From NCBI RefSeq assembly GCF_005144585.1, contig NZ_SSMQ01000002.1, forward strand, positions 124,001 through 188,000: a DNA stretch of 64,000 nt. Direction: 5' to 3'. Of the stretch, positions 59,067 to 64,000 are shown in pieces; the stretch's first letter is position 1, and every line of letters begins with the position of its first letter. This DNA comes from Polyangium fumosum. GTDB taxonomy: Bacteria > Myxococcota_A > Polyangia > Polyangiales > Polyangiaceae. Under the pieces are notes generated by a model that saw only the letters and a list, made by a program, of their open reading frames with translations, did not search any database and was not told where the DNA came from. The translations under genes were made by a program, and so were the position numbers.

Positions 59067-59520
59067 ATGAATCATTTGGCTCCTTTCTGGAAGAGCCTCG
59101 CGCATCGCATCGCGGCCAGCGTGGGGGTCACGTTCGTCATCACAGCGGCGCTCGCGGGTTGCGGGCGCCAAGGTCGTCGTCGATCCGGAAGGCACGGGCG
59201 GCACGGGCACGGGTGGACCCACGTCGTCGAATGGGACGACGGGGCCCGGACCCACGTCATCGTCGTCGGGCACGATGACGTGCGGGGGAACGGGGCAGAT
59301 CCAGCCGTTCCTCGCGTGCTTCGAGCCAGGGGCGAGCGGTTGTCCCAGCAAGGAGGACGCGGCAGGACCGATCGCGGTGGCTTACGACTTCGGGTGCACG
59401 TGCCAACTCACGGACATGTGCTTTTGCCTCGGCTCGGTGAACGACGGGCCGAAGCCGGATCCGAGCGGCAACGGCCTCTGCTGTTACGACACGATGATCA
59501 AGCTCACGTGCGTCGTCTGA
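59067..59520 (+). pseudogene. Lipoprotein gene split by a one-base frameshift
   Basis: The first frame starts at ATG 59067 and encodes a signal peptide ending in the lipobox ALAGCG. Just after, near 59158-59172, the reading frame must move forward by one base (one extra C in TGCGGGCGCC) to continue as GAKVVVDPEGTGGTGTGG, a typical linker, and the Cys-rich domain (CFEPGASGCPSKEDA, CTCQLTDMCFCLG, CCYDTM) to the stop at 59520. Without the shift the first frame turns into an Arg-rich nonsense stretch. The intact protein would be about 150 residues with eleven Cys. A sequencing error, a recent mutation or programmed shifting are all possible. Confidence 0.7.
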
Positions 59521-59589
59521 AGGGCCCTGCCGTCCAGCCCGTCCTCGTCGAGGTTGAGCTTGTCCCAAGTGACGACTAGCTTCCGCGGC

Positions 59590-61398
59590 ATGTCCGACGC
59601 CTGGCTCGACCTCGCCCTCGTCCGCGCCCGCCTGAACGGCCCCGACGAGGACGCTCTCCGCAGCTCCTTCAAGCACGACAACGAGGCCCACGCAGCGACC
59701 CTCCTCGCCCTCGATGACGCCGAGCGCGTCGGCCTCCTCACGCGCTCGAAAGGGGGGTACGCGGGCGGCGCCTTCCAGCGCGCCTTGAACCAGCTCTCGG
59801 TCGCGTGGCTGAAGACCCGGCCGCGCGACGCGATCGTGCTCTTCGATGCGCTCCTCCAGGTGAAGAACTCCGACCTCGCCACGTACTGCAATGCGCTGTG
59901 GGCCGTGCAGGACGACAACACGCACCTCGGCAAGGATCCCGCGCGCGCCCGCACGTACTTCGCCGCCTGCCTCCCCCACGGCCCGGAGAACCCCGCAATC
60001 TTCTTCAATGCCGCGTGTGTCGCCCTCGAGCTCGACGACCTCGACGCCGCGCTCGGCTTCGTCAAGGACGCGGTGCGCTTCGGGTACGACGGGCGCGAGA
60101 AGATGCGGACGGCCTTCCGCACCGAGGCGTTTTTCGCGAAGATCCGCGACGACCGCCGCTTCTTCGACGCGCTCGACGACCGCGGCCCGCAAGGCGTCGC
60201 GCTGGTCGAGCGCGTGATTGCGAAGGTCCAGGAGAAAGGCTGGCCGGCGGTCGGCATCGAGGTCGCGAAGAAAAAGAAGAAGGACGCCTGGCCGAAGCAC
60301 GACAAGGACTTCCGCCCGCTCTCGCCGGAGGTCCTCGGCGCGCTCACGCTCCCGAACGGCGCGCCGCTGCCGCAAAGCCTCCGGACGTGGCTCGCGTTCG
60401 ACGCGCAATGGCTCGCGGCGCTCGGCTGGTTCGAGCTCACGCCGGCCTTCCGGTGGACGTCGCGATCGCTCGAAGCCATCGCGAAGGACGAATTCGGCGA
60501 TATGGGCGAGCCGTCCTCCGATCCCGAGCCGGACGCGGAGGCCACGAAGTCCTGGGCGGACTTTTTCGCCGTGCCGGCGATGGAGCACGGGTTCCTCGTG
60601 CCCGGCGGGAGCGAGCATCGCCGCGTGTGGATGCTCTCGAAGGAGCCGGATTGCGAAGGCGACTATCCGGTCCTCTACATCGACATCGACGACGTGCCCT
60701 CGCTCGGGCCGATGTACCCGGGCTTCGACGTGTGGCTCGCGCAGGAGGCGAACGTCATCGGCATCCGGTACGAGACGTATTCGAGCGGATTCGATGATTT
60801 CCGCTTCGCCTCCCGCCTCCGGCACCATGCGCGGACGATGTGCGACGGCGCAATGTACGTGCAATGCCCGGGGATGGTGCTGGGCGTCTCGACCCCGGAC
60901 GACGGTGTCGCGGTTTTGCTCGACCGGGACGACTGGTTCGAGCGTCTCCTCGCGCTGCGAACGTCGCTCCTTCCGGACGACGACGCGCCGATCCGCGGCG
61001 CGTCGGCGGAGGACCTCGCCTGGCTACAAGCGCACCTCGGCGCTCCCCTGCCCCCCGCCGTCGTGCGTTTCTACGAGCGGGTGAATGGGCTGTCGTGGGG
61101 GATGTTCCGTTTCCTCTCGATCGACGAGATCCGCGACCGCGCGGCGCAGGAGAGCTTGTTCGGAGAGACGAGCCCGCCGTCCGCTCCGTTCGCCGTTCTC
61201 ATCACGCAGCCCAAAGGGGCCGACCGATTCGTTCTTCTGTCGGAGGAGGGGATCGTCGATGGATACCGCTTCGCGTACGACGATCTCTCCCTCGCGTCGC
61301 CGAAGTTGAGCATCGAAGGCACGATCGAGATCCTGCGGCATGCGGCGTTGTTCGCCGGGGTGGAGGAGGACGACGAGGACGAGGGCGACGAGGACTGA
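59590..61398 (+). CDS. SUKH (SMI1/KNR4) domain protein with TPR-like N-terminal part
   Basis: A 602-residue cytoplasmic protein. The ATG at 59590 is used; a TTG 12 codons upstream is unlikely. The N-terminal 190 residues are helical and TPR-like (NPAIFFNAACVALELDDLDA). A linker with a KKKKK cluster leads to a central alpha/beta domain rich in aromatic residues (DVWLAQEANVIGIRYETY). The C-terminal domain (about 470-585) is SUKH: EEDLAWLQAHLGAPLPPAVV, FYERVNGLSWGMFRFLSIDE. SUKH proteins often act as immunity proteins to polymorphic toxins, but long multidomain versions like this are also common in myxobacteria. No toxin gene is adjacent. The acidic C-terminus (EEDDEDEGDED) is notable. Confidence 0.8.
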   Translation: MSDAWLDLALVRARLNGPDEDALRSSFKHDNEAHAATLLALDDAERVGLLTRSKGGYAGGAFQRALNQLSVAWLKTRPRDAIVLFDALLQVKNSDLATYCNALWAVQDDNTHLGKDPARARTYFAACLPHGPENPAIFFNAACVALELDDLDAALGFVKDAVRFGYDGREKMRTAFRTEAFFAKIRDDRRFFDALDDRGPQGVALVERVIAKVQEKGWPAVGIEVAKKKKKDAWPKHDKDFRPLSPEVLGALTLPNGAPLPQSLRTWLAFDAQWLAALGWFELTPAFRWTSRSLEAIAKDEFGDMGEPSSDPEPDAEATKSWADFFAVPAMEHGFLVPGGSEHRRVWMLSKEPDCEGDYPVLYIDIDDVPSLGPMYPGFDVWLAQEANVIGIRYETYSSGFDDFRFASRLRHHARTMCDGAMYVQCPGMVLGVSTPDDGVAVLLDRDDWFERLLALRTSLLPDDDAPIRGASAEDLAWLQAHLGAPLPPAVVRFYERVNGLSWGMFRFLSIDEIRDRAAQESLFGETSPPSAPFAVLITQPKGADRFVLLSEEGIVDGYRFAYDDLSLASPKLSIEGTIEILRHAALFAGVEEDDEDEGDED

Positions 61399-61428
61399 GG
61401 GCGTCTTTGCTGCTATCTGTAGGGAGTC

Positions 61429-61584
61429 ATGCGCCGTGGCACCCTACGGAAGGCCGCATGTTTGAACCCCGGCGGGCTCTTGCGCCTCGCGCGCTTCCTG
61501 CGCCTGCGCGTCGAGGGGATGAGCCCGCGGCAGGTGGCGAGTCTCGTGTATTGGCGGATCACGCGGGACCGGTATCGAAGGTAA
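61429..61584 (+). CDS. Small basic protein (51 aa)
   Basis: A 51-residue ORF with AGGGAG just before the ATG (short spacing). It is strongly basic (14 Arg, one Lys), with a hydrophobic middle: GGLLRLARFLRL, then EGMSPRQVASLVYWRITRDRY. The MSPRQVASLVYW part looks like a defined helix motif, not random, and the whole is spaced normally from the SUKH gene 31 bp upstream. It may be a small membrane-associated or nucleic-acid-binding protein cotranscribed with that gene. Confirmation would need homologues of the same length. Confidence 0.55.
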   Translation: MRRGTLRKAACLNPGGLLRLARFLRLRVEGMSPRQVASLVYWRITRDRYRR

Positions 61585-61603
61585 GCGACGCGGCGTATAC
61601 GCT

Positions 61604-62416
61604 TCACCACCCCGGCCCCTGCCCTCCAATCACGATATGCAACCCCGCATCGTGACGGAGATCGTCGCCCCAGCTCCCCAGCGCTCGCTCCTCTCCGTAC
61701 GAATGGAGCACCAGGTGCGGCACGAGGCCCACGGTGAACGCCCCCTGCTTGCCTTCCTCCTTGCCAACGGCAATCGCGACTCCCAGCGCCGCGCTCAGCC
61801 GCGTCTCGTTCGAGAGGACGCCTTGGAGCCGACCGCAGGGCTGCCACGGCGCCTCCTCGGGGCAATCGTCATCGCCCGGCAAATCGAGGTAGGCGCTGTT
61901 GTACGTGGCCCCATGGCTCACGTAGAGGTTGAAGAGCGGCGCCACGCGGCCGAGGCGAATGCTCAGGTCGAAGCCGGCGCGGCCCCAGGGGCCATGGCCG
62001 ATCGCCGAGTAATATCCGCCGGCGCCAAAGGCGAGGGAGACAGGGTCGTGGTTGTCCTCGTCGAGCAAGGCGAAACGCGCTTCGCCGCCCATGCGCTGGA
62101 AGCCGAGCGAGGCGCCGAGCTCGAACCAGCGATTGACGCCATAACGAAGGCCGACGTCGTACACGCTGAAGCCCGCGCTCATGAACCAGGGGAACGTCTC
62201 GGTCTCGGGGTAGATGTCCGCGCCGCCGGTGGAGACGGAGTCGCCCTCGGCGCCGCCGCGCTCGAAGTGGCCCGTGCCGAAGTTCCAGAGCGCGCCGTGC
62301 ACGGACCAGCCGAATTGGCCGGCCGGCGTGGTGTCGCCCGTGCGCGGCGCGATGGCAGGGCTGCACGCGGGGACGGTGACGAGGAGGGCAAGCAAGAAAA
62401 GAAGGTGCTGCATCAT
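61604..62416 (-). CDS. Outer-surface lipoprotein, probable beta-barrel-like
   Basis: A 270-residue lipoprotein starting at MMQHLLFLL; signal peptide with lipobox VPAC. The mature part alternates hydrophobic and polar residues with many Gly and aromatic residues (GWSVHGALWNFGTGHFERGG, VYDVGLRYGVNRWFELGASL, GFDLSIRLGRVAPLFNLYVS), the pattern of an outer-membrane beta-barrel or sandwich. Two Cys (DDCPEEAPWQPC) form a likely disulfide loop. There is no enzymatic motif. It lies 34 bp downstream of hsdS on the same strand, so it may be read from the restriction operon's promoter, although the functions seem unrelated. Confidence 0.75.
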   Translation of the reverse strand: MMQHLLFLLALLVTVPACSPAIAPRTGDTTPAGQFGWSVHGALWNFGTGHFERGGAEGDSVSTGGADIYPETETFPWFMSAGFSVYDVGLRYGVNRWFELGASLGFQRMGGEARFALLDEDNHDPVSLAFGAGGYYSAIGHGPWGRAGFDLSIRLGRVAPLFNLYVSHGATYNSAYLDLPGDDDCPEEAPWQPCGRLQGVLSNETRLSAALGVAIAVGKEEGKQGAFTVGLVPHLVLHSYGEERALGSWGDDLRHDAGLHIVIGGQGPGW

Positions 62417-62449
62417 GGCCTCAGGATAAGGCCATGGGACGCGCGATCG

Positions 62450-63128
62450 TCACAGCTTCTTCGATACGTCGAGCGCGCCCGAGAGGAGCTGCGGGAGGAG
62501 CGCGTCGCGGATGCTCGAAAGGCGTCGGTTTTGCGCCTGGAGCGCGACCATCGCCTCGGGGCGCGTGACGGATTGTTCGAGCGGGAGGCCGAGGAGCGCG
62601 GCGAATTGGAGGGCGCTCAGGACTTCAATGATACGATCCTGGACATCCAGCGGGGGCACGGCGAGCTCGAATTCGAAGAGGTCGCTCTGGTAAAGCTCCG
62701 GGTACGTCGAGCCGTTCGCCACCTTGTCGAGGTAAGGCCGGTTCGCGCGCAGCCAATATGCGAGGTAGAGCGGGCGCAAGGCCGGGCCGCAGCGGAAGTT
62801 CAAAAAACCCTGGTTCGTCGCCATCGGGACGGCATTCACGGCGACGGCCCCGACCGGCGCGCGTTTGCTCAGCATGACGGTCCCGGGGGGCAGGAGCTTC
62901 GCCGAGGAGTGTTCCAGGCCGAGCTGCGTGATCGAGCGCTCCGTGCGTGAGACGAAGAGGCCGTCCTGCAGGCTCGTGATTTCTTTTGGCGTGAGCCAGG
63001 GGAGGTCGCCGTCCCAGTAGGCGTCAACGGACGTGCTCGGCGTGCCGCCGCTGTCGACGCGCGTGATCAAGTCTCCGTCCGGCTCCAGCGTGCTCCGGCG
63101 CCAGCTCTTCGGGCAGATCAAATACGGC

Positions 63129-63136
<8 letters not shown>
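62450..63136 (-). CDS. hsdS: Type I restriction-modification specificity subunit, half-length (single TRD)
   Basis: A 228-residue HsdS beginning at GTG inside the hsdM stop (8-bp overlap). It contains only one target recognition domain, opened by the classical [21 protein letters not shown] motif, followed by one conserved helical spacer and the normal C-terminal phrase [14 protein letters not shown]. Full HsdS proteins are about 400 residues with two recognition domains; this one would have to dimerise to contact both halves of a bipartite site, giving a symmetric target. Because start and end are both canonical, it is probably a natural half-HsdS rather than a truncation. It is coupled to hsdM by overlap. 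Confidence 0.88.

Positions 63137-64000
<864 letters not shown>

Noticed and set aside
57683-59579. Repeat protein with a 43-residue period across the second array
   Set aside because: Produced by a 43-bp period read through three frames; the frame begins antisense to ietA and runs into the lipoprotein gene.

Overview
The window is a GC-rich chromosome segment from a large-genome myxobacterium, most likely of the Polyangiaceae/Sorangineae (inferred from gene content and style, not from a marker gene). The signs are five Hanks-type Ser/Thr protein kinases, many lipoproteins with Gly/Ser-rich linkers just after the lipobox, several STAS/PAS regulators, delta-60 repeats, a von Willebrand A lipoprotein, and almost exclusively G/C third codon positions. 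I see no rRNA, tRNA, CRISPR array or insertion sequence.

Layout. 1-8.9 kb: a lipoprotein, a membrane-anchored kinase with a TPR-like region, an Smr-domain protein, an EEP-family phosphohydrolase, a PAS-PAS-PAS-STAS regulator and hypothetical proteins. 9.0-10.7 kb: a phospholipase D-EVE fusion that looks like a modification-dependent restriction nuclease, preceded by an array of 18 units of 21 bp. 10.7-21.3 kb: hisZ, an ECF sigma factor, a vWA lipoprotein, truC-like and gph-like genes, a tyrosine recombinase overlapping a membrane sulfatase-like gene, and two kinases in tandem. 21.7-31.2 kb: glutathione reductase, two tandem V4R-like/STAS paralogues, dienelactone hydrolase, a hybrid histidine kinase and a secreted esterase. 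31.2-37.8 kb: a UvrD/Rep helicase, lipoproteins and a two-kinase operon. 38.1-45.4 kb: small secreted proteins, an extensin-like peptidase split by low complexity, then a tightly packed operon (CPBP protease, HAD phosphatase, two SpoIIAA-like proteins, SDR epimerase) and an AI-2E-family permease. 45.5-54.9 kb: Cys-rich lipoproteins, a GH35-like glycosidase, a giant delta-60 lipoprotein whose ribosome-binding site and start codon lie in a perfect hairpin, and a nucleoside hydrolase. 55.0-58.4 kb: an IetAS-type defence pair (AAA ATPase plus subtilisin-like protease), preceded by a second array of 19 units alternating 21 and 22 bp. 59.0-64.0 kb: a frameshifted lipoprotein, a SUKH-domain protein, a small basic protein, an outer-surface lipoprotein, and the end of a type I restriction-modification operon with a half-length HsdS.

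The most unusual theme is that two defence loci (PLD-EVE and IetAS) each carry, about 155-205 bp upstream of their start codon, a minisatellite built from about 18-19 units of about 21 bp (two helical turns). The arrays differ in sequence but match in size, spacing and helical phasing, which suggests a common regulatory or phase-variable architecture. The remaining genes are typical accessory and signalling genes. I find no continuous pathway across the window; the kinases, STAS proteins, ECF factor and histidine kinase point to dense signalling.
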